From positions 1-7,603 of the forward strand of contig SFWW01000071.1 of NCBI GenBank assembly GCA_004559845.1: a stretch of DNA of 7,603 nucleotides, read 5' to 3'. Numbering within the stretch: position 1 is the stretch's first letter; each line of letters begins with the position of its first letter. The stretch is from a bacterium (GTDB taxonomy: Bacteria > Bacteroidota > Bacteroidia > Bacteroidales > Muribaculaceae). Below, piece by piece: positions 1-6,648 of this stretch. A program made the translations under genes and the position numbers. The notes below the pieces were generated by a model. That model did not search any database and was not told the origin of the DNA. It saw only the letters and a list, made by a program, of their open reading frames with translations.

Positions 1-102
1 CGCATGTGGGAATACCAAAATGAGCAACGCTCCTACATCGGTTTCCGATGCGTGCGCTCAAAGGTGGGCTACACGAAGGTGAAACGTAAAAACAATAATT
101 AA
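1..102 (+). CDS. gldK: GldK/PorK, C-terminal end (partial, 5' end outside window)
   Basis: The window opens inside a reading frame that ends in TAA at 100-102 and encodes the last 33 residues. The segment YIGFRCVRS resembles the closing strand of the formylglycine-generating-enzyme (FGE-sulfatase) fold, where a GFRCV/GFRVV motif is typical; this is the fold of GldK/PorK. A short lysine- and asparagine-rich tail follows. In known T9SS, GldK/PorK is an outer-membrane lipoprotein that builds a periplasmic ring with GldN/PorN. The identification rests on this short motif plus the position directly ahead of gldL, gldM and gldN, which matches the conserved KLMN gene order. The catalytic part, the lipobox and the start lie upstream and cannot be checked. 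A gap of 62 nt without a terminator separates it from gldL, so the genes are probably co-transcribed. Confidence 0.85.
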   Translation, partial: RMWEYQNEQRSYIGFRCVRSKVGYTKVKRKNNN

Positions 103-164
103 TCATTTATCATCCATATTTATCCGGATTTCTCTCACAATCAATATATTTAGCGATTACGACC

Positions 165-1139
165 ATGGGAAAAATTAAGAAATATAAAAATGTGATTGAG
201 CGTTTCCTCTCGGGCGAAACCGGGCAGCGCTTTTTCAATTTCGCATATAGTATAGGTGCGGCCATCGTGATTTTGGGCGCTTTGTTCAAAATTCTTCACC
301 TTCAAGGCGGTAACGAGATGCTCACCATTGGTATGGGCACCGAGGTGCTGATGTTTGTGCTCACTGCCTTCGACCGCCCGGAGCACGAATATAAGTGGGA
401 ACAGGTGTTTCCCGTGCTTGCCAGCGGTGATCCCGACGACCGTCCTAACTTCGAGTCTGGCGGCAATATCGTGATTGGTGGTGGCGGCGCAGCACAGCCT
501 GCATCCCAACCCTCCGTGAGCACAGCTGAGGCAAAAGCCGCTGTGGGCATCCCACAAGGCATTGAACTCACTGAAGAAGACTCGCGCTCGCTGAGCGAAA
601 GCATCGCCAAAATGGCTGCCGCAAGCGACCAACTTAGCCGCATGGCGGAACTCACCGACGCCACGCAGCAATACCTGAGCCAAATGGCGGGCATTTCCGA
701 ACAAATGCAACGCCTCCACGACACCACCTCCGCACTCAACCAAGTGTCGGAAACGCTGCTGGGTAGCTATCGCGCCATCACCGAAAATAGCGAAAACATT
801 ACCCAAAGTAGCACCGGATATGTGGAGCAAATGGAAAATCTCAATCGCAATATCAGCGGCTTGAACACCATCTACGAAATCCAACTCAAGAGCATCTCTT
901 CGCAGCTCGATAGCATCGACCGTGTGAACCGCGGCTTGAAGGATATCCGAGATATGTATGAAAAATCGGCTGCCGAAAGCGCTCACTACTGCGATGAAAC
1001 CGAAAAAATGGCACGCTACATGAAGCAACTCAATAGCGTGTACGAAAAAATGATTAAGGCCATGACCGTGAACATGTATCGCCCTATGGGTGGTATGCCC
1101 GGCGTGGACATCAACGATAATGATAACTCTGAAGATTAA
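165..1139 (+). CDS. gldL: T9SS inner-membrane motor protein GldL/PorL
   Basis: GldL and GldM form the inner-membrane complex that uses the proton gradient to power type IX secretion (and gliding where present). The 324-residue product has a short cytoplasmic start, a first membrane helix at about residues 23-46, and a second at about 52-69 (MLTIGMGTEVLMFVLTAF). Glu60 in the second helix aligns with the glutamate described as essential in Flavobacterium johnsoniae GldL (Glu49) and P. gingivalis PorL (Glu59). The conserved AFD/E...W....P segment follows at 68-84. A Gly/Ala/Pro/Ser-rich linker at about 97-128 then leads into a long, helical, Gln/Asn/Ser-rich cytoplasmic region (about 135-300), ending in a polar tail. 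The length is near PorL (about 309) and well above F. johnsoniae GldL (about 215). The motif LNxxYExxxKxx occurs twice (residues 233 and 289). The ATG at 165 is preferred because the membrane region follows at the usual distance; no Shine-Dalgarno is seen. It ends 3 nt before gldM. Confidence 0.96.
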   Translation: MGKIKKYKNVIERFLSGETGQRFFNFAYSIGAAIVILGALFKILHLQGGNEMLTIGMGTEVLMFVLTAFDRPEHEYKWEQVFPVLASGDPDDRPNFESGGNIVIGGGGAAQPASQPSVSTAEAKAAVGIPQGIELTEEDSRSLSESIAKMAAASDQLSRMAELTDATQQYLSQMAGISEQMQRLHDTTSALNQVSETLLGSYRAITENSENITQSSTGYVEQMENLNRNISGLNTIYEIQLKSISSQLDSIDRVNRGLKDIRDMYEKSAAESAHYCDETEKMARYMKQLNSVYEKMIKAMTVNMYRPMGGMPGVDINDNDNSED

Positions 1140-1142
1140 AGC

Positions 1143-2708
1143 ATGGCAAACGCTAGAAACCAGACGGTAGGACGCATGTCGCCGCGTCAGAAGATGATCA
1201 ACTTGATGTACATCGTTCTGACGGCTATGCTTGCACTGAATGTGTCGAGCGATGTGCTCAATGGGTTCCGACAAGTGCAACAGGGACTCGTGCGCACCAA
1301 CCACATTCTCTCGGCGCGCAACTACACCATGTACGACCAAATCCAAGCCTTCTACAATAAGTATCCCAAGCAGGGACGCCAATGGATTGATTTGGCAAAT
1401 CAGGTGCGCCAACAGTCTGACTCGCTCTACAACTATATTGAATCGCTGAAGGTGGATATCGTGCATCTGTGCGATGGCCCGCAAGGCGATGTCAACAATA
1501 TTCAAGCCGACGATAACCTCGATGCGGCTTCTCAAGTGATGTTGCCGCCCACCGGCAAAAAGGGCGCTCTGCTGCACCACAAAATCGACCAATATCGCAC
1601 CTTCATTTTGGGTATGCTCAATAACCCCGACAATCAAAAGAATGTGGAAGAAGCCCTTTCCACCGCTAATGTGAAGGGCACTGAAGGCGAAAAAGCGTGG
1701 GAAGTGAGCCTCTTTGAGGGGATGCCTTCCATTGCAGCCGTCACACTGCTCTCGAAATTGCAAAATGATATCCGATTTGCCGAAGGTGTGGCGCTGTCGA
1801 ACATTATCTCTAACCTCGACACCGGCGAATTGCGCGTGAATCATTTCACGGCTTTCGTGGTGCCTGAATCCAAGATTGTGATGCGCGGCAGTAGGTATTC
1901 GGCAGAAATCGTGATGGCGGCTATCGACACCACTGCGCGACCCCGTGTATATGTGAATGGTAGCCAAATCAATGGCAGCCACTACGAGGTGTCGACCGGC
2001 AGTGTAGGTACCTTCGATTTTTCGGGCTTTATAGAGGTTACGGCTCGCGATGGCTCGGTTACTAAGCGCGATTTTAAGTCGTCCTACACCGTAATCGAAC
2101 CCCTTGCCACCGTGTCGGCTACGATGATGAATGTGTTCTACGCCGGTATCGACAACCCGGTTTCCATTGCCGTGGCAGGTGTGCCTCAGCAGTCGATTCA
2201 AGCCACTATGACCAATGGCTCGCTCACCAAAACCGATAAGGGATGGGTGGCGCGCTCCACCGCCATCGGCAGCGAATGTACCATCACCGTTACGGCTGAA
2301 ATCGACGGGCAGCGCACCAATGTGGGCACCACCAGTTTCCGCGTGCGGAAGTTGCCCGACCCCATGCCTTTCATCGCCTACACCGATGGCAATGGCCACC
2401 AAGCCAGCTACAAGGGCGGTAAACCCTTCTCGAAGGGTACTTTGCTTGCCGCAAAAGGCCTTGATGCCGCCATCGACGACGACTTGCTGAAAATCGACTT
2501 CCGTGTGGTGAGTTTCGAAATGGTGCTCTTCGACCAAATGGGAAATGCCATGAGCGAACGCTCTGCCGGCGCCTATTTCTCGCCGCGACAAAAGGAGGCG
2601 ATTAAGCAAATGAAGCATGGTCGCCGCTTCTACATCTCGCGTGTGAAAGCCACCGGACCCGATGGCGTGACCCGCGACATCGCGCCAATGGAAGTGATAG
2701 TGAACTGA
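1143..2708 (+). CDS. gldM: T9SS motor/periplasmic shaft protein GldM/PorM
   Basis: GldM/PorM is the partner of GldL: a dimer with one membrane helix per chain inside the GldL ring and a long periplasmic part that reaches the GldK-GldN ring. The 521-residue length matches F. johnsoniae GldM and P. gingivalis PorM (both roughly 515). The N-terminus has the family signature SPRQKMINLMYIVLTAMLAL (residues 13-32), with one membrane helix at about 18-34. Arg15 corresponds to the pre-helix arginine (Arg9 in F. johnsoniae) proposed to pair with the GldL glutamate. Residues 35-210 are mostly helical (domain 1), and from about 225 to the end the sequence is beta-rich, as expected for the tandem periplasmic domains D2-D4. 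The protein starts with six residues more than F. johnsoniae GldM. The start ATG lies 3 nt after the gldL stop and in the same frame, so translational coupling is likely. No damage is seen. Confidence 0.97.
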   Translation: MANARNQTVGRMSPRQKMINLMYIVLTAMLALNVSSDVLNGFRQVQQGLVRTNHILSARNYTMYDQIQAFYNKYPKQGRQWIDLANQVRQQSDSLYNYIESLKVDIVHLCDGPQGDVNNIQADDNLDAASQVMLPPTGKKGALLHHKIDQYRTFILGMLNNPDNQKNVEEALSTANVKGTEGEKAWEVSLFEGMPSIAAVTLLSKLQNDIRFAEGVALSNIISNLDTGELRVNHFTAFVVPESKIVMRGSRYSAEIVMAAIDTTARPRVYVNGSQINGSHYEVSTGSVGTFDFSGFIEVTARDGSVTKRDFKSSYTVIEPLATVSATMMNVFYAGIDNPVSIAVAGVPQQSIQATMTNGSLTKTDKGWVARSTAIGSECTITVTAEIDGQRTNVGTTSFRVRKLPDPMPFIAYTDGNGHQASYKGGKPFSKGTLLAAKGLDAAIDDDLLKIDFRVVSFEMVLFDQMGNAMSERSAGAYFSPRQKEAIKQMKHGRRFYISRVKATGPDGVTRDIAPMEVIVN

Positions 2709-2720
2709 TAATAAGGGATG

Positions 2721-2747
2721 TGGCTCGTGTGGCCAAACCCGTTTTTT
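2721..2747 (+). terminator. Weak hairpin plus T-run between gldM and gldN (possible attenuator)
   Basis: In the 66-nt gap between gldM and gldN a 4-bp stem (TGGC at 2721-2724, GCCA at 2732-2735, 7-nt loop) is followed by CCCG and a run of six T (2742-2747). The stem is too short for an efficient intrinsic terminator, and a 6-nt spacer separates it from the T-run. At most it could lower gldN expression relative to gldM; it may be chance. Confidence 0.2.
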
Positions 2748-2774
2748 AGATAATATTGTTTCAAAACTTTAGAT

Positions 2775-3926
2775 ATGAAGTTGATTAAATTCGTTCTCGC
2801 CGCTTTGGCTATTGCATGCACCGCTTCGCAAGTGCAAGCACAGGTGGTGAAAAAAACTTCTGAAACCGAGAAGAAAAAAAGTCAATCGCAGGTGTCGTCG
2901 CGTCAGAAAGATTTCTATGAGGTGGCTGAGCCAAGTGATGCCGACTTGCAATGGAAAAAAATCGTGTATCGCGAGTTAGACCTCACCAAGGGCAAAAATG
3001 CCGCGCTCTACTACCCCGAAGAGCCTAACGAAGATGGTGAGAGCCTCTTCTACATTATCATGCGCCGAGTGGCTAATGGCGAAATTAATGTGTATGAATG
3101 GCTCGACGGACGCGAAATGTTTACCGATGCCTACAAGTATAAGGTTTCCAACCTGCTCGACCGTTTCCACATTCTCTATGCCCACGCCAAAGGGAGCACC
3201 GAAAAGGCTCCTAAATATGTGATTGAGAATGCCGATATCCCGGGCAGTGAGGTGCTCAGCTACTATATCATCGAAAAATGGGAATTTGACACCCGTAGCA
3301 ATAAAATGCGTTGCCGAGTGGATGCCATTTGCCCGGTGCTCCATCGCGAAGATGAATATGGCGTGACGCAAAAGTGGCCGATGTTTTGGGTGAAACTCAA
3401 CGATATTCGCCCCTACATCGCACAGCAGTTTGTGTTCACCGACAACGATAACAACCTGCTGCGCTACAACCTCGACGATTTCTTTAAACTCAATATGTAC
3501 AGCGGAGAAATCTATAAGGTGAAAAACTTGCGCAACCAAACGCTCCGTATGCAATTCCCCGACGATAAGGCGTATAAGCACGCACAAGATAGCATCGAGC
3601 GCCGTCTGCGCCAATTCGATAAAGAATTGTGGGTGCCTTCGCGCGAAGAACTCTTAGCACAAAAAGAAGCGCGCGAAAAGGCTGAACTGGCTGCCGCCGG
3701 TGAAGACGCTGATGAGAATGCCGATAGCCCTGCCTCCGACGATGAAAAGGCTACGGAAAAGAAAACCTCTACCAAGCGGGGAACGAAGAGTGTGAAGTCC
3801 ACAAAATCTACCAAATCCACCAAATCCACCAAGACGAAGACTAAAACCAAAACCGCCAAGGTGAAAACTCGCGAAGTGAAAACCAATAGCGGTGCCGTGC
3901 GCAGTGTTCGTAACCGCAAAAAGTAA
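2775..3926 (+). CDS. gldN: T9SS periplasmic ring protein GldN/PorN with acidic-basic repeat tail
   Basis: GldN/PorN pairs with the lipoprotein GldK/PorK in the periplasmic ring contacted by GldM. The 383-residue product has a signal peptide (MKLIK, a hydrophobic stretch, then VQA before Gln23), giving predicted cleavage after Ala22. Cys15 lies in AIAC, a poor lipobox, so a soluble periplasmic protein is more likely. The conserved core runs from about residue 45 to 290 and includes the family segment DLQWKKIVYRELDLTKGKNA (57-76) with LYYPEEP after it. Mature cysteines are only Cys180 and Cys186, six residues apart. After the core come a charged helix (288-308), an acidic patch (309-324) and a Lys/Ser/Thr tail (325-383) with KST repeats at 341-352 and KT repeats at 353-360. 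The tail makes it somewhat longer than P. gingivalis PorN (about 360); I am unsure how widespread such tails are. It is the last gene of the operon, 66 nt after gldM. Confidence 0.95.
   Translation: MKLIKFVLAALAIACTASQVQAQVVKKTSETEKKKSQSQVSSRQKDFYEVAEPSDADLQWKKIVYRELDLTKGKNAALYYPEEPNEDGESLFYIIMRRVANGEINVYEWLDGREMFTDAYKYKVSNLLDRFHILYAHAKGSTEKAPKYVIENADIPGSEVLSYYIIEKWEFDTRSNKMRCRVDAICPVLHREDEYGVTQKWPMFWVKLNDIRPYIAQQFVFTDNDNNLLRYNLDDFFKLNMYSGEIYKVKNLRNQTLRMQFPDDKAYKHAQDSIERRLRQFDKELWVPSREELLAQKEAREKAELAAAGEDADENADSPASDDEKATEKKTSTKRGTKSVKSTKSTKSTKSTKTKTKTKTAKVKTREVKTNSGAVRSVRNRKK
3795..3854 (+). repeat. Tandem 9-bp then 6-bp repeats inside gldN
   Basis: Four consecutive 9-bp units with consensus AAATCCACC (the first two each diverge by one or two bases) cover 3795-3830 and encode Lys-Ser-Thr four times. 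From 3831 to 3854 four imperfect 6-bp units (AAGACG, AAGACT, AAAACC, AAAACC) encode Lys-Thr four times. Because 9 and 6 are multiples of three, slippage would change tail length without a frameshift. Confidence 0.9.
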
Positions 3927-3963
3927 CCCTCCCTTTGCAAAGCATTACTCCGATATAATGAAT

Positions 3964-3997
3964 AAGTGCTCCTCAATCCCTCGAGGGGCACTTTTTT
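3964..3997 (+). terminator. Rho-independent terminator of the gldKLMN operon
   Basis: An 11-bp stem pairs AAGTGCTCCTC (3964-3974) with GAGGGGCACTT (3983-3993), including one G-U wobble. The loop is 8 nt, and a run of six T (3992-3997) follows at once. It begins 37 nt after the gldN stop. Seen from the - strand there is no comparable T-run, so it mainly serves the + strand operon. Confidence 0.88.
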
Positions 3998-4007
3998 GAT
4001 AATCATC

Positions 4008-4110
4008 CCATCTGCCGTCGGAGATGGCATATCGTGATCAACTCCATGCAAGCGAGGCGTAGCCGAGCGCAGCTTGGAGATCGTCATAGCGAGAGCAGTG
4101 AGCCTCGGAG
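4008..4110. repeat. Structured non-coding intergenic element with inverted and direct repeats
   Basis: Between the gldN terminator and the end of the MATE gene no convincing coding frame is seen. A perfect 6-bp hairpin occurs at 4008-4013/4022-4027 (CCATCT/AGATGG, 8-nt loop). A second, larger, imperfect hairpin pairs CAAGC (4049-4053) with GCTTG (4072-4076), extended outward by CTC (4042-4044) and GAG (4077-4079) across a bulge. Two related units beginning AGCGAG and ending GGAG lie at 4051-4079 and 4088-4110. This arrangement resembles dispersed intergenic repeats in Bacteroidales genomes, but copy number cannot be tested here. No T-run follows, so it is not an obvious terminator. Confidence 0.4.
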
Positions 4111-4200
4111 GGTCGGTCGTGGCAAATCATCTATGCGCAGTAGCAAAAGCGTGAACAAAAAAACCGTCCCTTTGTTTCCACCACACTTTCCCTATCCCCA

Positions 4201-5514
4201 CTATTTTGCTACTGATTCGGATTGGCGCAGCTGCGCATATTGCACGCTTTGCACGATGGAGCGCGTGGCAAGGAAGCCTACATACGCTGCCCACAGTGCA
4301 TGGTTGCCCCACTGTTCAACCCCTGTCACATAGCACAAAATAAACACGCCCAAGGCAATGCCCACCGCCGTGGTCATGTGGCGTGTGCGAGTGAGTCCGA
4401 TAAACACCCCGTCCCACACAAAGGCTGCCATACCGGCAACGGGAATCACGGCGCACCACCAACGGTAGCGCAGGGCGGTGTGCACCACGCTGCGGTCGGA
4501 GGTGAGCAGGGAGAAAATTTCTTCCGGAAAGATGGCGTAAATCAAGGTGCATACGGCGGCGAACGCCATTCCCCAGCCAAACAAATGCCGCACGCACCGA
4601 TGCTCGGCTTTCCTATTCCCTTGCCCGAAATATTTGCCGGTGATGGCTTCTCCGGCAAATGCGAGCCCGTCCATAAAGTAAGAAAACAGGATGCCCATGT
4701 GCAAAATGAGTGTGTTCACGGCAAGGGTCATATTGCCGGCGCGGGCACTTGCCGAGGTGAAAAACAACGCTTGCACCATCATGAGCGTGCTTCGCACAAA
4801 AATGTGCACATTCACGCGGAAAAAGCCTCTCGCACCGCAAAAATGCAGCGCTTGTCGGAGGCTCACGCCGCTCAGGTGCTCGCCATATTTCCGGCGGAGT
4901 ATCCACAGCGAATAGCCCAACCCCAACCATTGCGCTACCACGGTGCCGATGGCAATGCCTTTAAAACCTAAGCCCAGCACCGTTACTGCCGTGAGCGAGA
5001 GCAAGATGTTCACCACATTCACCCCAATGGAAATATGCATCGGGTGTTTGGAATCTTGCATCCCAATCATCCAGCCCTTTATCGCCATCATCACTAATGT
5101 GGGTGGCGCGCCCCAAACGGCAATGTAGAAGTAGGTGAGAGCCAATGCCTCCACGCCGGGCTCGGCGCCGATGGCTATGAGGGTGATGCGCTGTAAGGGC
5201 CATTGCAAGGCGATGATGCCCAGCCCTATGAGCAAGGCTAACACTGAGGCGTGCTGAAGCACCAAAGTAGCTGCAGCCTTGTCGGCGCGCCCGTAGGCCT
5301 GCGCGGTGAGCCCGGAGGTGCCCATTCGCAAAAATCCGAAATTCCAATAAATGAGGTTAAACATCATCGCACCCACCGCCACTGCGCTGATGTAGACGGC
5401 ACCGCCGGCGTCACTCAGATGTCCGGCAATCGCCGTATCCACCAATCCCAACAGCGGAATGGTGATGTTCGTTACGATGGCGGGTAGGGCAATATGGAGT
5501 ATTTCGCGGTTCAT
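4201..5514 (-). CDS. DinF-type MATE family efflux transporter
   Basis: This 437-residue, very hydrophobic protein is an inner-membrane multidrug and toxic compound extrusion (MATE) antiporter, expected to expel organic compounds in exchange for H+ or Na+. Its length and about twelve predicted membrane helices match the family. The first helix has the DinF-subfamily pattern PLLGLVDTAIAGHL (residues 20-33) with Asp26 at the usual cation-site position. The first half then shows GTSGLTAQAYGRAD (65-78). The second half repeats the architecture with MDGLAFAGEAITGKYFGQGN (281-300), and later FVWDGVFIGLTRTRH (365-379) with Asp368, typical of DinF-like MATEs. The C-terminus is short and polar. The ATG at 5514 starts directly at the first helix, as in relatives. 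The upstream leader is A-rich and lacks a Shine-Dalgarno. The gene stands alone, convergent with gldN and divergent from dusB. Substrate is not inferable. Confidence 0.93.
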   Translation of the reverse strand: MNREILHIALPAIVTNITIPLLGLVDTAIAGHLSDAGGAVYISAVAVGAMMFNLIYWNFGFLRMGTSGLTAQAYGRADKAAATLVLQHASVLALLIGLGIIALQWPLQRITLIAIGAEPGVEALALTYFYIAVWGAPPTLVMMAIKGWMIGMQDSKHPMHISIGVNVVNILLSLTAVTVLGLGFKGIAIGTVVAQWLGLGYSLWILRRKYGEHLSGVSLRQALHFCGARGFFRVNVHIFVRSTLMMVQALFFTSASARAGNMTLAVNTLILHMGILFSYFMDGLAFAGEAITGKYFGQGNRKAEHRCVRHLFGWGMAFAAVCTLIYAIFPEEIFSLLTSDRSVVHTALRYRWWCAVIPVAGMAAFVWDGVFIGLTRTRHMTTAVGIALGVFILCYVTGVEQWGNHALWAAYVGFLATRSIVQSVQYAQLRQSESVAK

Positions 5515-5527
5515 TTTTTATAAGAAA

Positions 5528-5542
5528 TGCAGCAATGCTGCA
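5528..5542. promoter_or_regulatory. 15-bp palindrome over the predicted MATE transcription start (candidate operator)
   Basis: TGCAGCA-A-TGCTGCA is a perfect inverted repeat with 7-bp arms around A5535. On the - strand it begins at the last bases of the -7 element (5548-5541) and covers the predicted transcription start near 5535, about 20 nt before the MATE ATG. This is a classic place for a repressor operator; it could also form a hairpin in the 5' leader. No regulator gene is visible nearby. Confidence 0.4.
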
Positions 5543-5575
5543 AAATTACTGCTTTTTTTGTGGTTTCTACCAAAA
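5541..5575 (-). promoter_or_regulatory. Bacteroides-type promoter for the MATE gene
   Basis: Read on the - strand, TAATTTTG (5548 to 5541) is an exact match to the Bacteroidota -7 consensus TAnnTTTG. A TTTTG lies upstream (5575 to 5571). The spacing between the TTTG and the -7 box is 22 nt, slightly above the ideal of about 20. The predicted leader is about 20 nt. Confidence 0.6.
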
Positions 5576-5603
5576 TGAGCGAATAATTGACCATTGTCCA
5601 TAA

Positions 5604-5634
5604 TTGCATAGATGCCGAAAAATGTATACTTTTG
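5604..5634 (+). promoter_or_regulatory. Bacteroides-type promoter for dusB
   Basis: TACTTTTG at 5627-5634 matches the -7 consensus TAnnTTTG exactly. TTG at 5604-5606 lies 20 nt upstream, the expected -33 spacing. Transcription would start near 5640, leaving a leader of about 25 nt before the dusB ATG at 5665. It does not overlap the divergent MATE promoter. Confidence 0.65.
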
Positions 5635-5664
5635 CGCCGTAAACTTGAGAAAACACAGTAGCGA

Positions 5665-6648
5665 ATGAAGATAGGCACGATAGATTTGGGCAATCGCCCG
5701 GTGATGCTGGCTCCAATGGAAGACGTAACCGACCTTTCGTTCCGACAAATTTGTCGCGAACAAGGAGCGGATATGGTCTACACTGAATTTGTGTCGGCTG
5801 ATGCGTTGATTCGTAACATTCAAGCCACGTTGCGCAAACTCAATATCTCTGCCGCTGAGCGTCCTGCCGCCATCCAAATCTATGGCAAGGAGGTGGAGCC
5901 TATGGTGGAGGCCGCAAAAATGTGTGCCGAGGTGCATCCCGATGTGATTGACCTTAATTTCGGTTGCCCGGTGAAGAAGGTGGCAAGCAAAGGTGCCGGC
6001 TCGGGTTTGCTGCGCAATGTGCCGCTCATGTGCGAAATCACCCGCGCTGTGGTGGATGCCGTTTCCATTCCCGTCACTGCCAAAACGCGCTTGGGGTGGG
6101 ACTGCAACACCAAGCACATCGTGGATGTGGCGGAACGCTTGCAAGACTGTGGCATTCAAGCCCTCACCATCCACGGTCGCACCCGTAGCCAAATGTACAC
6201 CGGTGAAGCCGATTGGACACTGATTGGGGAAGTGAAAAATAATCCGCGTATGCATATCCCTATCATTGGCAATGGCGACATCACCGGACCGCAAAAGTTG
6301 GTCGACTACTACAATCGCTACGGTGTGGATGGCATTATGGTGGGCAGGGCTGCCATCGGTGCACCATGGATTTTTAAGGAAATGAAGCAATTTTTGCTCA
6401 CCGGAGAGGTGCCTCACATCCCGAATAAAGAGAAAATGGCGTTGCTGCGCCGACAAATCAACGAAAGCATCAACCGTATTGATGAATTTCGCGGCATCCT
6501 TCACATCCGCCGACACCTGGCTGCCACGCCGCTCTTTAAGGGTATCTATAATTTCCGCGAAACCCGCATCGCCATGCTGCAAGCACGCACCTACGCCGAA
6601 CTCAATAGCATACTCAACCATATAGAAGCCACCTACTTGGGTGAATAA
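5665..6648 (+). CDS. dusB: tRNA-dihydrouridine synthase, DusB type
   Basis: Dus enzymes are cytoplasmic flavoproteins that reduce specific uridines in the tRNA D-loop to dihydrouridine using FMN and NADPH. The 327-residue product has the full TIM-barrel signature: LAPMEDVTD (residues 15-23) at the FMN-binding start, QIYG (71-74), DLNFGCPVKKV (96-106) with catalytic Cys101, AKTRLGW (139-145) with Lys140, LTIHGRTRSQMYTG (167-180) with His170, IGNGDI (201-206) and GRAAIGAPWIF (227-237). A helical C-terminal domain follows. The GCPVKK and GRAAIGAPW forms fit DusB rather than DusA or DusC; E. coli DusB acts on U17, but the exact position modified here is inferred. The ATG at 5665 is chosen because the conserved barrel begins about 12 residues later and a good promoter lies just upstream. 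It may be co-transcribed with the GIN-domain gene 57 bp downstream. Confidence 0.95.
   Translation: MKIGTIDLGNRPVMLAPMEDVTDLSFRQICREQGADMVYTEFVSADALIRNIQATLRKLNISAAERPAAIQIYGKEVEPMVEAAKMCAEVHPDVIDLNFGCPVKKVASKGAGSGLLRNVPLMCEITRAVVDAVSIPVTAKTRLGWDCNTKHIVDVAERLQDCGIQALTIHGRTRSQMYTGEADWTLIGEVKNNPRMHIPIIGNGDITGPQKLVDYYNRYGVDGIMVGRAAIGAPWIFKEMKQFLLTGEVPHIPNKEKMALLRRQINESINRIDEFRGILHIRRHLAATPLFKGIYNFRETRIAMLQARTYAELNSILNHIEATYLGE

Noticed and set aside
145..152. TATATTTA as a possible promoter box for gldL
   Set aside because: It matches TAnnTTTG at 7 of 8 positions but no TTG lies about 20 nt upstream, and gldL sits within an operon.
150..2618. 822-residue open frame on the - strand opposite gldL and gldM
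   Set aside because: It is exactly codon-aligned with two well-recognised genes, its translation is His/Gly/Val-rich with no recognisable family, and it spans a gene junction. It is explained by avoidance of TTA, CTA and TCA in the sense genes.
2808..2822. Lipoprotein signal in GldN (AIAC, Cys15)
   Set aside because: Alanine at the -3 position is a poor lipobox, and the VQA-Gln site a few residues later is a good standard signal peptidase site.
2976..3614. 212-residue open frame on the - strand opposite gldN
   Set aside because: Codon-aligned shadow of gldN with no recognisable features.
4151..4168. Run of A (T on the - strand) as a terminator for the MATE gene
   Set aside because: Seven T are present on the - strand but no convincing stem precedes them.
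4034..4333. 99-residue + strand open frame spanning the convergent gap and the MATE 3' end
   Set aside because: Low-complexity Arg/Ser-rich translation from repeat-like intergenic DNA, running into a real gene on the other strand; no start signals.
4222..4971. 249-residue + strand open frame opposite the MATE gene
   Set aside because: His/Ala/Gly-rich antisense shadow of a clear MATE transporter.
5518..6621. 367-residue open frame on the - strand opposite dusB
   Set aside because: Codon-aligned shadow of dusB, whose conserved Dus motifs are intact; the antisense translation has no recognisable domain.
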